Source of the DNA: F22 sp963675625
GTDB taxonomy: Bacteria; Bacteroidota; Bacteroidia; Bacteroidales; Bacteroidaceae
Direction: 5' to 3'
DNA: 64,000 nucleotides
Assembly: GCA_963675625.1 (NCBI GenBank)
Contig: OY776497.1
Span: 1-64,000, forward strand
The notes under the pieces are model-generated. The model searched no databases, had not been told where the DNA came from, and worked only from the letters and a program-made list of their open reading frames with translations. The translations under genes were made by a program, and so were the position numbers. The first letter of the stretch is position 1, and each line of letters begins with the position of its first letter. Below, one piece after another: positions 35,203 to 44,695 of the stretch.

Positions 35203-36411
35203 ATGAAAGAAGTGATTACGAAAAATGACTGTTGTGGTTGTTTTTCCTGTTATAATATATGTCCTCATAAAAGTATTAGTATGTGTGAAGATGAGGAGGG
35301 GTTTAAATATCCCAAAATCAATCAAAGCACATGTACAGATTGCGGACTTTGCCAAAAAGTTTGTCCAGTGTTGCAACCTGTTGAAGAAAAACAAAGTCAG
35401 CAGGAAGCATTTTTGCTTCAACATAAGGATGATATTATTTTACGTGAAAGTACTTCGGGTGGTGCTTTTACAGCAATTGCCACGTGGGTAATAAGTCAAG
35501 GAGGAATTGTATTTGGTGCATCTTTTGATGATGGTTTAAAAGTAAAGCATGTAGCAGTTGAAAGTGTCTCCGAATTGCGTAAATTTAGAAATAGTAAATA
35601 TGTTCAAAGTGAAATAGGAGATTGTTTTAAGGAAGTCAAGACGTTTTTGAAAGAAGGACGATTAGTGTGTTTCAGTGGTACTCCATGTCAAATAGAGGGA
35701 CTAGATAGTTACTTGTTCAGGAAAAAGTATGATAATTTATTATTAGTAGACTTAGTTTGTAGGGCAGTTCCATCTCCAAGAGTTTTACGAGAGTATATTG
35801 CTTATCAGGAAAACAATAACAATTCTAAAGTTGATAATTTATTATTCAGGGATAAATACTTTGGATATAAATATTCTAATTTGAGTATTAGATTTTCTGA
35901 TACAACGTCTTATCACGAAGGTATAGATACAGACAAATGGTTGAGGTCATTTTTTTCTGGGATAAATGTTAGACCTTCCTGTTTCAAATGTAATTTTAAG
36001 AAACGATATCGTGTTTCGGATATAACAATCTGGGATTGTTTTGATGTCAATAAATTTTCTAAAGAGCTTGATAACGATAAGGGAGTAACGAGAGCACTAG
36101 CTCATAGTGAAAAAGGAAAGGCTATAATGGGTCATCTAGTTTCTTACGCTAATGTACTTATTATAAATGTAGAGTCTGCTGTTGATGGTGTTAAAGAATT
36201 GGTAACTCCAGCTATAGAGAATCCAAAGAGAGATGACTTTTTTAAAGACTTAAATGAATTTGGATTTGAACATACAGTTGAGAAGTATTTCCCAATTACA
36301 TTAAAAAGTAGACTTGAAAGGCAAATTCGACGAATAGCTTTTAAATCAGGTTTGTATCTTCGAATAATTAGATTTTATAAAAAAATTAAAGGTGAAACAA
36401 GGAGATCATAA
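35203..36411 (+). CDS. F420-hydrogenase/dehydrogenase beta-subunit-like iron-sulfur protein
   Basis: 402 aa. Two 4Fe-4S motifs (Cys10, 13, 16, 20 and Cys44, 47, 50, 54), then STSGGAFTAIATWV, FRNSKYVQSEIGDCF, CFSGTPCQIEGL, LVCRAVPSPRVL. Paralogue of 9026-10216 and of the fragment at 25538. Cytoplasmic; the redox reaction and substrate are unknown. The GTG start of the next gene lies inside its 3' end. Confidence 0.83.
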   Translation: MKEVITKNDCCGCFSCYNICPHKSISMCEDEEGFKYPKINQSTCTDCGLCQKVCPVLQPVEEKQSQQEAFLLQHKDDIILRESTSGGAFTAIATWVISQGGIVFGASFDDGLKVKHVAVESVSELRKFRNSKYVQSEIGDCFKEVKTFLKEGRLVCFSGTPCQIEGLDSYLFRKKYDNLLLVDLVCRAVPSPRVLREYIAYQENNNNSKVDNLLFRDKYFGYKYSNLSIRFSDTTSYHEGIDTDKWLRSFFSGINVRPSCFKCNFKKRYRVSDITIWDCFDVNKFSKELDNDKGVTRALAHSEKGKAIMGHLVSYANVLIINVESAVDGVKELVTPAIENPKRDDFFKDLNEFGFEHTVEKYFPITLKSRLERQIRRIAFKSGLYLRIIRFYKKIKGETRRS

Positions 36412-37531
36412 TATAGTCGTATTACATGTTGCAGAAGCAGCTGGTGGGGTTGAGAAGTATCTAACCATGTTGTTGTCAAAATGGAACTACACTGATGTAC
36501 ATCACCACATTGTTGCATCTGTTGATTTTGAAAATTCTGCAATTAAAGAGTACGCTGAAAGCTTTCGGGTTATACCTTCTATGTGTAATTCTATTAATTT
36601 GAAAAGAGATCTCTTATCCATTGCACATCTAAGGAGATATATTAAACAGGTTCAACCAGATGTTGTTTATGCACATAGCAGTAAAGCTGGGCTTTATGCT
36701 AGATTAGCATGTGTGGGGTTACGAGTTAAAGTTATTTATAATCCTCATGGATGGGCTTTTAATATGTCAGGCTCTGCCTTTAAAAGAAATCTATATCAGT
36801 TTATTGAAATGACATTAGGGGTCTTAACTGATAAAATTGTGCTTATTTCACCAGCAGAATATATTTCATGTAAGAAATGTCATATTGTAAGTGAGCATAA
36901 AATGAGATTAATATCTAATGGTATTGATATAGATAAGACAAGTGAAAATCTTGAGGCAGCATCTCAGTTGCCACTTAATATTATCCCAGATAATTCTTTT
37001 GTTATTGGAATGATTGGGCGTCCATCTAGACAAAAAGCAACAGATGTTTTTGTTGAGGTTGCAAAGGAACTAAAAAAGCATATACCTAATGCTTTTTTTA
37101 TAATTGTTGGTGATGGTCCTGATAGAAAAGAACTTGAAGAGCAGATTAATTCTAGTGGCCTTGAAAAGTCTTTTTATATTACTGGATGGGTTGATAATAC
37201 TGAGCTATATTTGTCTAAGTTTAATATTGCTGTACTACTCTCTCGGTGGGAGGGTTTTGGTTTGGTTTTAGCAGAATATATGGTAGCTAGAAAACCGATT
37301 GTTGCCACAAATGTAGATGCGATTCCATTTGTTGTTGAAGATGGTAAAGATGGTTTATTAGTACCTGTTGATAATAAGGAAAAAGCTTTTGAGGCAATTT
37401 TGAAATTATACAAGGATGAAAAATTAAGGAATTCGCTTATTACACATGCTTCCGAAACTGTAGGAAAGAAATTTTCAATATATAGAGTTTGCAAAGAACA
37501 TTACGACCTGTTTTGTGATGTCATCAAATAA
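36392..37531 (+). CDS. Glycosyltransferase family 4
   Basis: 379 aa with a GTG start at 36392, overlapping the previous gene by 20 bases. N-terminal VVLHVAEAAGGVEKYLTMLL and YNPHGWAFNMSGS; C-terminal VIGMIGRPSRQKATDVFVEV, FFIIVGDGPDRKELE, and E-x7-E EGFGLVLAE. The pattern resembles Bacteroidota EpsF/WcaI-type GT4 enzymes. Sugar specificity unknown. Confidence 0.87.
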   Translation: MKQGDHNIVVLHVAEAAGGVEKYLTMLLSKWNYTDVHHHIVASVDFENSAIKEYAESFRVIPSMCNSINLKRDLLSIAHLRRYIKQVQPDVVYAHSSKAGLYARLACVGLRVKVIYNPHGWAFNMSGSAFKRNLYQFIEMTLGVLTDKIVLISPAEYISCKKCHIVSEHKMRLISNGIDIDKTSENLEAASQLPLNIIPDNSFVIGMIGRPSRQKATDVFVEVAKELKKHIPNAFFIIVGDGPDRKELEEQINSSGLEKSFYITGWVDNTELYLSKFNIAVLLSRWEGFGLVLAEYMVARKPIVATNVDAIPFVVEDGKDGLLVPVDNKEKAFEAILKLYKDEKLRNSLITHASETVGKKFSIYRVCKEHYDLFCDVIK

Positions 37532-37546
37532 AGAATAGATCTTATC

Positions 37547-38671
37547 ATGTTAGACTCAAATTCTCTAAAAGATTTTTTTTATATTATTCGTCTTGGATTA
37601 GGTCAGGAACAAATCTTGGATAAGGATACGAGTTTATTTAAATGGAAGGAATTATATCAAATAGCTAAACATCAATCTCTTATTGGGATATTTGTTGACG
37701 GTATTATGTGTCTTTCAATTGAAAAACGTCCTGTAAGCAATTGTTTCTTAGAGTGGGTAGCTATTGCAGCAAAAATTGAAAGAAGTAATTTATTACAAAA
37801 TAAAGTACTTTGTGAATTTATTAGCCAATGCAACCATTGTGGATATTCTGGTTTATTATTAAAAGGACAAGGTATAGCTCAGTGTTATCCAAATCCTTTG
37901 CGTAGGCAATGTGGTGATATAGATCTTTATTTTGGACCAGATCAATTTGAAGATGTGAATAAATTTATAAGGACAATTGGTGGAAAGGAGAGCCATCATG
38001 AGAATTTAAAACATTCATCTTGGAATTATAAAGGAGTTGAATTTGAAAATCATCGTGTTTCTACTACTTTTAATAACAAATATCATCAGAATTATTTTTC
38101 AGGTTTATTAGATGAATCTATAAAGAAACCATTGAAATGTAATATTGGTAATTCGACAGTATTAAAGCCTAGTCTAAGATTTGATTGCATTTATATTTTA
38201 AAACATTGTGTGGATCATTTTTTAGATCAAGGACTTGGACTTCGTCAGCCCATGGATTGGTTACAGCTTATAAGTACAAATGCTAATGAAATCGACAAAG
38301 AATTGTTTGTTGTGGATTTAAAAAAAACTGGATTATATAATGCTGCAGTTGCTTTTGCATGGATTGGTGTGACTTATCTAGGATATCCAGTTGAGAAAAT
38401 ATATATAGCGATTCCGGAATATAGTGCATTAGGTCAAACAATATTTGATGATATTTTGGTAAGTGGCAATTTTGGACATGATGATTTACGTTTTCCCTTA
38501 AAAAACAGGAATGTTGTAATTAATAAATGGTATGGTTTTAAAAGAGCATTAGAAAGATCTCGACGATTTAAATGTATCTTTCCTGAAGAAGCAGAGTGCG
38601 TTACGAAAAATAAAATAAAAAAAATCATGGGGATTTTTCGAGCAATTTTATTTAGTAGTAAAGTTGAGTAA
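37547..38671 (+). CDS. Nucleotidyltransferase-fold protein (NTP_transf_5 family)
   Basis: 374 aa. The core LLLKGQGIAQCYPNPLRRQC followed by GDIDLYFGP is the glycine/DxD metal site of nucleotidyltransferases of the PF14907 type. Later HHENLKHSSWNYKGVEFENH and LGLRQPMDWLQLI. Such proteins are frequent in Bacteroidota polysaccharide loci; the substrate is unknown. A paralogue of similar length is at 40087-41223, on the other side of the UDP-glucose dehydrogenase gene. It is AT-rich like the block before it. Confidence 0.8.
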   Translation: MLDSNSLKDFFYIIRLGLGQEQILDKDTSLFKWKELYQIAKHQSLIGIFVDGIMCLSIEKRPVSNCFLEWVAIAAKIERSNLLQNKVLCEFISQCNHCGYSGLLLKGQGIAQCYPNPLRRQCGDIDLYFGPDQFEDVNKFIRTIGGKESHHENLKHSSWNYKGVEFENHRVSTTFNNKYHQNYFSGLLDESIKKPLKCNIGNSTVLKPSLRFDCIYILKHCVDHFLDQGLGLRQPMDWLQLISTNANEIDKELFVVDLKKTGLYNAAVAFAWIGVTYLGYPVEKIYIAIPEYSALGQTIFDDILVSGNFGHDDLRFPLKNRNVVINKWYGFKRALERSRRFKCIFPEEAECVTKNKIKKIMGIFRAILFSSKVE

Positions 38672-38722
38672 GATTTTTTTGAGATTGGATAAATCAATTA
38701 CTATAAGATTAATATACTAATT

Positions 38723-40042
38723 ATGAACATTGCAATTGTAGGTACAGGCTACGTAGGCCTAGTAAGCGGCACATGCTTTGCCGAAATGGGAAACAACGTG
38801 ATTTGTGTAGACGTTGACCAAAAAAAGATTGACGGATTGAATAACGGGGTTATTCCAATCTACGAACCAGGACTAGAAGAAATGGTGACTCGCAATTACC
38901 ATGATGGTCGCCTGAAGTTTACAACTGACTTGTCATCTATATTGGATGATGTAGAAGTGGTGTTTAGTGCCGTTGGTACTCCTCCAGATGAGGATGGTAG
39001 TGCTGATCTTAAGTATGTGCTTGAGGTGGCTCGTACTGTCGGTCGTCATATGAACGATTATAAGGTGGTGGTGACTAAGAGTACAGTGCCTGTGGGTACA
39101 GCGAAGAAGGTGCGTGCAGCGATTCAAGAAGAATTGGATAAGCGTGGGGTAGATATTACCTTTGACGTGGCTTCTAACCCTGAATTCTTGAAAGAGGGGG
39201 ATGCAATTGATGACTTTATGAAGCCTGACCGTGTAGTGGTGGGTGTGGAAAGTGAGAAGTCACAAGCATTGATGGAGCAATTATATCGCCCTATGATGTT
39301 GAATAACTTCCGTGTGGTATTTACGGATATTCCATCTGCTGAGATGATCAAGTATGCTGCAAACTCTATGTTGGCTACTCGTATCAGTTTTATGAATGAT
39401 ATTGCCAATCTTTGTGAGCTTGTAGGGGCTGATGTGAATATGGTACGTAAAGGTATCGGTAGTGATTCTCGTATCGGTTCTAAGTTCTTGTATCCTGGTT
39501 GTGGCTATGGTGGCTCTTGTTTCCCTAAGGATGTGAAGGCTTTGATTAAAACGGCTCAGAAAGCTGGATATGGCATGAAGGTGTTGAATGCAGTAGAGGA
39601 GGTGAATGAAGATCAGAAGTCTGTGTTATTCAATAAGCTATACAAGCATTATAATGGCGAGTTGGATGGTAAGACGGTATGTCTTTGGGGCTTGAGCTTT
39701 AAGCCTGAAACAGACGATATGCGTGAGGCAACTGCTTTGGTGACTATTCAGAAATTGCTTGATGCGGGCTGTAAGGTGCAGGTGTATGATCCTGTGGCTA
39801 TGGAAGAGTGCCAACGTCGCATTGGTGATGTGGTGACTTATGCTAAGGATATGTATGAGGCAACGCTAAATGCGGATGCCCTATTGTTGGTCACTGAATG
39901 GAAGCAATTCCGTATGCCTTCATGGCCAGTAGTTGCGAAGTCAATGAATGAACATATCATTATTGATGGTCGCAATGTGTATGATGGAAATTATCTTCGT
40001 GAAAACGAAGGATTCAAATATGTAGGAATTGGTACTGTATAG
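38723..40042 (+). CDS. ugd: UDP-glucose 6-dehydrogenase
   Basis: 439 aa, full length. It oxidises UDP-glucose to UDP-glucuronate with 2 NAD+. IVGTGYVGLVSGTCFAEMGN at the start, SKSTVPVGTAKKVR, NPEFLKEGDAIDDF, catalytic Cys in GCGYGGSCFPKDVKAL and C-terminal LWGLSFKPETDDMREA. It marks the return from the AT-rich block to average composition; from about 38940 the plus strand becomes G-rich. Confidence 0.96.
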   Translation: MNIAIVGTGYVGLVSGTCFAEMGNNVICVDVDQKKIDGLNNGVIPIYEPGLEEMVTRNYHDGRLKFTTDLSSILDDVEVVFSAVGTPPDEDGSADLKYVLEVARTVGRHMNDYKVVVTKSTVPVGTAKKVRAAIQEELDKRGVDITFDVASNPEFLKEGDAIDDFMKPDRVVVGVESEKSQALMEQLYRPMMLNNFRVVFTDIPSAEMIKYAANSMLATRISFMNDIANLCELVGADVNMVRKGIGSDSRIGSKFLYPGCGYGGSCFPKDVKALIKTAQKAGYGMKVLNAVEEVNEDQKSVLFNKLYKHYNGELDGKTVCLWGLSFKPETDDMREATALVTIQKLLDAGCKVQVYDPVAMEECQRRIGDVVTYAKDMYEATLNADALLLVTEWKQFRMPSWPVVAKSMNEHIIIDGRNVYDGNYLRENEGFKYVGIGTV

Positions 40043-40086
40043 GTACCAATCTCCTAAGTAGAAGACAACTAAAATATATTTGCCGC

Positions 40087-41223
40087 ATGACAGATACATT
40101 GCTTGGATTTATGAATATACTTGCTTTAGGCCTAAAGCAAACAGAGAGTCATGATGTAGTAAAAGAGCATTACGAAGCTCTTGATTGGACACAAATACTC
40201 CAATGGGCTAAAGAGCAATCAGTTATAGGACTTGTCGTAGAGGGCATCGCAACGCTGCCACCCAATCTGCGACCTCCCGAAGAATTGTATCTTCAAGCAT
40301 GTGCATGGGCTACTAAAATAGAACAGAGCAACCTGAAGCAAAATAAGCAGGTGGCGCATCTGTTTGATGTATTCGGTGAGAAAAACTTGGCGGCTACATT
40401 GATGAAGGGCCAGGGGGTGGCGCTCAACTATCCCAATCCGCTGAGGAGGCAGTGTGGTGATATCGATCTCTATGTGGGTCATGCACGGTATGCGAAGACA
40501 AATAAGCTGATGGAGTCGCTTGGCGCTGATGAGGAGGGCGATGAGATCATCAAGCATCGGTCGTGGTTCTTGGATGGGATCGAAGTCGAGGTGCACAAGG
40601 AGATGGGGGTGATGGCTATGCCGTCGCACTACCGACATTTCAATAGGATGCTGAAGCAGTGGTATCCTAGTGCGATCGAGCATATCACGATAGAACAGAC
40701 GACGATCGGGGTGGCGCCTATCCAGTTTGATGCGGTGTTCTTATTGGTGCATATCTTGGAGCATTTGCTGCGTGAGGGGATCAGCTTGCGTCAGCCTATC
40801 GACTGGCTTGTGTTTATGAATAAGCATTTTGAGGAGCTGGACTTGGGGATGATGGAGCGGGATCTGCGTAAGACGGGGCTGCTGCGCTTTGCATCGACGT
40901 TGCTGACGATCGGGGTGAGGTATATGGGCTTTTCTGATCTGGATCATTGTTTCCCGTACAAGCCGACGGATAAGCAGGTGGAGCTGTTGCTGAATGAGTT
41001 TATGGCTTCGGGCAATTTCGGTATGTTGAAGAAAAAGCCTAAGAAGAGTGATCCTATCACGCGTGGGTTTGTGATTCGCAAGGCGACGTCGCTGGTGAAT
41101 ATCATTAAGCGGTTGTTTCGCTTGTACTCGCTGGCACGGGGTGAGGCTTCGTGGTTTTTATGGTATACGCTTAAAAATAGTATCTATACGAGATATAAAT
41201 TAATGACGAGAAGAAAGAAATAA
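40087..41223 (+). CDS. Nucleotidyltransferase-fold protein (NTP_transf_5 family), paralogue
   Basis: 378 aa. TLMKGQGVALNYPNPLRRQC then GDIDLYVGH, the same motif as at 37547; then HRSWFLDGIEVEVHKE and SLRQPIDWLVFM. Overall similarity to the paralogue extends over the full length. The coding strand is much more GC- and G-rich than that of the paralogue, so the two copies have different histories or have adapted to different positions. Confidence 0.8.
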   Translation: MTDTLLGFMNILALGLKQTESHDVVKEHYEALDWTQILQWAKEQSVIGLVVEGIATLPPNLRPPEELYLQACAWATKIEQSNLKQNKQVAHLFDVFGEKNLAATLMKGQGVALNYPNPLRRQCGDIDLYVGHARYAKTNKLMESLGADEEGDEIIKHRSWFLDGIEVEVHKEMGVMAMPSHYRHFNRMLKQWYPSAIEHITIEQTTIGVAPIQFDAVFLLVHILEHLLREGISLRQPIDWLVFMNKHFEELDLGMMERDLRKTGLLRFASTLLTIGVRYMGFSDLDHCFPYKPTDKQVELLLNEFMASGNFGMLKKKPKKSDPITRGFVIRKATSLVNIIKRLFRLYSLARGEASWFLWYTLKNSIYTRYKLMTRRKK

Positions 41224-41268
41224 TCGTAATGCAATACGAAAGCCACTGGATAGTGGAATATAGTGAGT

Positions 41269-41303
41269 GCCCTCTATCTTCTATATAGGGATAGAGGGCT
41301 CAT
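41269..41303 (+). terminator. Hairpin before the initiating transferase gene
   Basis: GCCCTCTATC (41269-41278) pairs with GATAGAGGGC (41290-41299), followed by TCATTTT. It could end or attenuate transcription before 41333. Confidence 0.65.
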
Positions 41304-41332
41304 TTTAAAGTGTACTACTTAATACAATTTCT

Positions 41333-42751
41333 ATGGATAGCAGAGAATCTAAGCACGGCACGAGCCGTGTCATTCCTTTTTTGATCTCTCTTGGAGATCT
41401 CGTGATAGCCAACGCGCTCTTTTTGCTGTGGGCTGTGTATTGGGATCATACATCGCTGGTGGATGCGTTTAGCACGCATTACAAGATGCTGGTGATTTAC
41501 AATGCGAGTTACTTCTTGAGTGGCATGCACAGAAACTATACGTACAAGATTCGCTTTGGGCGGATATGGACGATGATGCGCATGACGCTGGGGTATCTCA
41601 TCTGGTGGAGTGCGGTGTTTTTCTTGGTGGCGTTTCTGGTGCTTACGCATACGGGCCGCAATACGGAGCCTATCATTCTGGGGCTGATCGTGGAGGCGGT
41701 GGTGATCTTGTTATGGCGTATGTGTGTGCGCATTATGTTGCGTTTCTACCGAGAGATCGGGCATAACAACCGTAATATCGTGCTGCTGGGCAATACGCTG
41801 AGTGTGCGCAAGCTATACGAGACGACGGATCGCAATCACTTTATGGGGCTGAAGACGATAGGGTACTTCGCTGAGGAGCGGATGGAGGATGAGCCGGAGG
41901 GCTTGAACTATCTGGGCAACTTGCAGAGTATGTATCCGTGGTTTGTGGAGCATAAAGTGGAGGTGGACCGTATCTACAGTCATGTGCGTAGTGAGATGTC
42001 GGATTTGATCTTGCCGGTGGTGAAGCTGGCGGAGGAGAATTGTATCCATATGTTCTTTATACCTAGTTTGCATCGCTACTTCAAACGTAGTGTGACGTTT
42101 AGTGTGCTGGATGAGGTGCCGCTATTGACGATGCGCAATGAGCCGCTGGACAATGATGTGAACAGATGGGCGAAGCGTGTCTTTGATGTGGTCTTTGCGC
42201 TGCTGGTGATTGTGCTGGTATTTCCGTGGTTGTTGCCTATCGTGTGGATCGGCACGATGGTGAGTTCGCCTGGGCCGCTGTTCTTTAGGCAGTTGCGCAC
42301 GGGACTGGATGGTCGGGACTTCTATTGTTATAAGTTCCGCAGTATGAAGGTCAATAAGGATGCGGACAGGGTGCAGGCTACGAAAAATGATCCTCGCAAG
42401 ACGAAGTGGGGCAATTTCTTAAGAAAATCGAATATCGATGAGTTACCGCAGTTCTGGAATGTCCTCAAGGGGGATATGAGTGTGGTGGGACCTCGCCCTC
42501 ATATGTTGAAGCATACGGAGGAATACTCGGCACTGATAGGCAAGTATATGGTGCGCCATCTGGTGAAACCTGGGGTGACTGGCTATGCGCAGGTGACGGG
42601 ATTCCGTGGGGAGACGAAGCTGCTCTCGGATATGGAAGGTCGTGTGGAAAAGGATATCTGGTATATCGAAAACTGGACGCTGGCTCTGGATCTACGCATT
42701 ATATTCTTAACGGTGTATAATGTGGTGAAGGGGGAAGAAAAGGCGTATTAA
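41333..42751 (+). CDS. Polyprenyl glycosylphosphotransferase (WcaJ-type initiating sugar transferase)
   Basis: 472 aa. The N-terminal 130 residues have about four hydrophobic segments; the central CoA-binding-like domain carries NRNIVLLGNTLSVRKLYETT. The C-terminal bacterial sugar transferase domain has KRVFDVVFALLVIVLVFPWL, SPGPLFFRQLRTGLDGR, YKFRSMKVN, KWGNFLRKSNIDELPQFWNV and DMSVVGPRPH. It transfers a sugar-1-phosphate to undecaprenyl phosphate in the inner membrane and so starts repeat-unit synthesis. Last gene of the locus, followed by a strong terminator. Confidence 0.93.
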   Translation: MDSRESKHGTSRVIPFLISLGDLVIANALFLLWAVYWDHTSLVDAFSTHYKMLVIYNASYFLSGMHRNYTYKIRFGRIWTMMRMTLGYLIWWSAVFFLVAFLVLTHTGRNTEPIILGLIVEAVVILLWRMCVRIMLRFYREIGHNNRNIVLLGNTLSVRKLYETTDRNHFMGLKTIGYFAEERMEDEPEGLNYLGNLQSMYPWFVEHKVEVDRIYSHVRSEMSDLILPVVKLAEENCIHMFFIPSLHRYFKRSVTFSVLDEVPLLTMRNEPLDNDVNRWAKRVFDVVFALLVIVLVFPWLLPIVWIGTMVSSPGPLFFRQLRTGLDGRDFYCYKFRSMKVNKDADRVQATKNDPRKTKWGNFLRKSNIDELPQFWNVLKGDMSVVGPRPHMLKHTEEYSALIGKYMVRHLVKPGVTGYAQVTGFRGETKLLSDMEGRVEKDIWYIENWTLALDLRIIFLTVYNVVKGEEKAY

Positions 42752-42767
42752 ATAAAATGTGTAGTGT

Positions 42768-42807
42768 AGTGAACCTCTCCAGTACTAAGGTGCTGGAGAG
42801 GTTCACT
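42768..42807 (+). terminator. Strong terminator of the capsule locus
   Basis: AGTGAACCTCTCCAG (42768-42782) pairs perfectly with CTGGAGAGGTTCACT (42793-42807) around a ten-base loop, 17 bases after the stop codon. It resembles the CTCTCCAG core of the 17-bp repeat family. Confidence 0.85.
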
Positions 42808-42899
42808 GTATAGGTATGGCTGGATAAGGGTGATATTCTGGATAGGTAAAGGTGCTGCATAGGTTATGGCTCTGGATAGGTTAAGGCTCTGGATAGCTG
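42808..42899. repeat. 17-bp tandem repeat array, inverse orientation
   Basis: From about 42831: CTGGATAAGGGTGATATT, CTGGATAGGTAAAGGTG, CTGCATAGGTTATGGCT, CTGGATAGGTTAAGGCT, then CTGGATAGCTGCTCGCC running into composite repeat unit 4. It is the reverse complement of the family at 6805-6876. Confidence 0.75.
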
Positions 42900-42911
42900 C
42901 TCGCCAAAGAG

Positions 42912-44695
42912 GAGGCCACTGAAAAAAGGGCTTAAAGTCTTACCTTTAACCCCTTATTGACGCAAACTGAAGATTTTAGAGGTGCCCTAAGGCGTTTCTA
43001 CATTTTCAAATGGATCTTTGACTTCTGATATTTTATGTATTGAAATTGGCTTACATGAAGCTATATGAGGTATATAGAGTAAAAACAGGGTATTTCTCCT
43101 ATTTTCTCTTATTTTGGTCTATTAATCGCAGTATTCTTTTCAGATTTACGACACTTATGGCTACAGCGCCCTGTATGGTCATGCTATCCAGACCATATGA
43201 ACGAGTTTTGTTGTACCCATGTTGATTTTTGAGTTCGCCATTCTTGGCTTCGACCTTGTATCTTTCTCGCATTTGTTCATTGAACTCATCTGTTTTCTCG
43301 AATTCAATATGTTCTTTGAATATGCCTTCGATAATCCGTACTTGATACACTCTAGATTTAGCTCCTTCCTTATAGCACCCGTGTCTTAATGGACAGACTT
43401 TACATTTGGAGATATCAAAGTAATATCTAATAGATGGACTATAATATCGCTTAGATGTTTTGCAAGAGTTCCTTTGCTTTCTCACTGACAGATGCCCTGC
43501 AGGACAAATAAACCCATCCCCATCTTTACAGTAAGTAAACTCTCTTTCTTGAGTTCTCATACCTTGTGAGATTGTAGGATTCATGCGAGCAAAAAGCTTG
43601 ATATCGTTTTCTTTAGCTAGGTCTAAGTTAGCCTTCGCAGAATACGCTCGATCACCAATGATTGCATCTAGTGGTAAGTCACGATCTGCACACTGTTGTA
43701 TTAGCGGCGGTAGTTCACTACCATCATCCACCCCGCCAGGAGTAATGGTCGCTGCCTTAATCAAGCGATTAGGGTCTAAAAGAAGATGAGTTTTATACCC
43801 AAAGAAAGAGCGACGTACAGACTTATGCCCTATCTGGGCATCCTTATCTTTAGAGGCTATGATACCGTCTTCTCTGGCATCATCTAAAGTCTCCTTAAGG
43901 TTGTTAAGTGCTTCTGTAACGGCTGGAATATCTCTAATGATAGCGTTCTCTTCAAGCATTTGTACAAAGGATTCGGCTTCTTTACGAACTGTCTTCTCGT
44001 CTTTACTTCCTGTAATCGGAGGCATGCTCTGCGCATCCTCTGGAGAGAACTTCTTAATTAAGTTGGATAACTTGTCCATGCGTTTATTAAGCTTACGTCC
44101 ATAATACTCATACGTGTATTTTGACTCTGTATGCGTGGCATCAACAATACCTGTTTTAGAAAGTTTAATGCCATTAGCAACAGCCACTTCCATAGTCTTG
44201 GTAATCAACAAATTAAGCAAGTCTAAGTCGATTAGACGTTGTCTACGGAACTTAGTCAAAGTACTCGGATTGATCAGGTTTACTTCATCATGAGCTAACC
44301 CCAAGAAGTACTTAAAAGACATATCGTAAAGCGAACGGTTTACAACATCAATATCAGAAATGTCAAAGAGCTCTTTGAGAAACAAGTATTTAAATAACAA
44401 GATCGGATCGATTGCTCGACGACCAATGTGACTATACTTGTCCTTCAGTTCATTGTAGACAAAACTAAAGTCTACAAGGTCGTGTAGTCGACGGAGTTCA
44501 TTCGTCTTAGGAACAACTTGCTCCATAAACTGACGACTAAAGTCAATAGATTGTTGATTGTTGGGAGTATCTAGCATACATTCTTTCTTTGGTATGCAAA
44601 GATAAGAATATAAGAGATAGCAACCTGACATCAACAGGCCTATTAAAACACGAAGTGTGAATACTTAGTAAATAAAATCGTTTTTCAGTGGCCTC
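42912..44695 (-). mobile_element. IS1182-like insertion sequence, copy 4 (1784 bp)
   Basis: Same ends as copies 1-3. The target duplication is AAGAG (42907-42911 and 44696-44700), the reverse complement of CTCTT, so the element entered the same hairpin loop in the other relative orientation. Confidence 0.93.
43099..44577 (-). CDS. IS1182-family transposase (copy 4)
   Basis: 492 aa, translation identical to the other three copies, although 36 kb away from copy 3. Confidence 0.92.
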   Translation of the reverse strand: MLDTPNNQQSIDFSRQFMEQVVPKTNELRRLHDLVDFSFVYNELKDKYSHIGRRAIDPILLFKYLFLKELFDISDIDVVNRSLYDMSFKYFLGLAHDEVNLINPSTLTKFRRQRLIDLDLLNLLITKTMEVAVANGIKLSKTGIVDATHTESKYTYEYYGRKLNKRMDKLSNLIKKFSPEDAQSMPPITGSKDEKTVRKEAESFVQMLEENAIIRDIPAVTEALNNLKETLDDAREDGIIASKDKDAQIGHKSVRRSFFGYKTHLLLDPNRLIKAATITPGGVDDGSELPPLIQQCADRDLPLDAIIGDRAYSAKANLDLAKENDIKLFARMNPTISQGMRTQEREFTYCKDGDGFICPAGHLSVRKQRNSCKTSKRYYSPSIRYYFDISKCKVCPLRHGCYKEGAKSRVYQVRIIEGIFKEHIEFEKTDEFNEQMRERYKVEAKNGELKNQHGYNKTRSYGLDSMTIQGAVAISVVNLKRILRLIDQNKRK

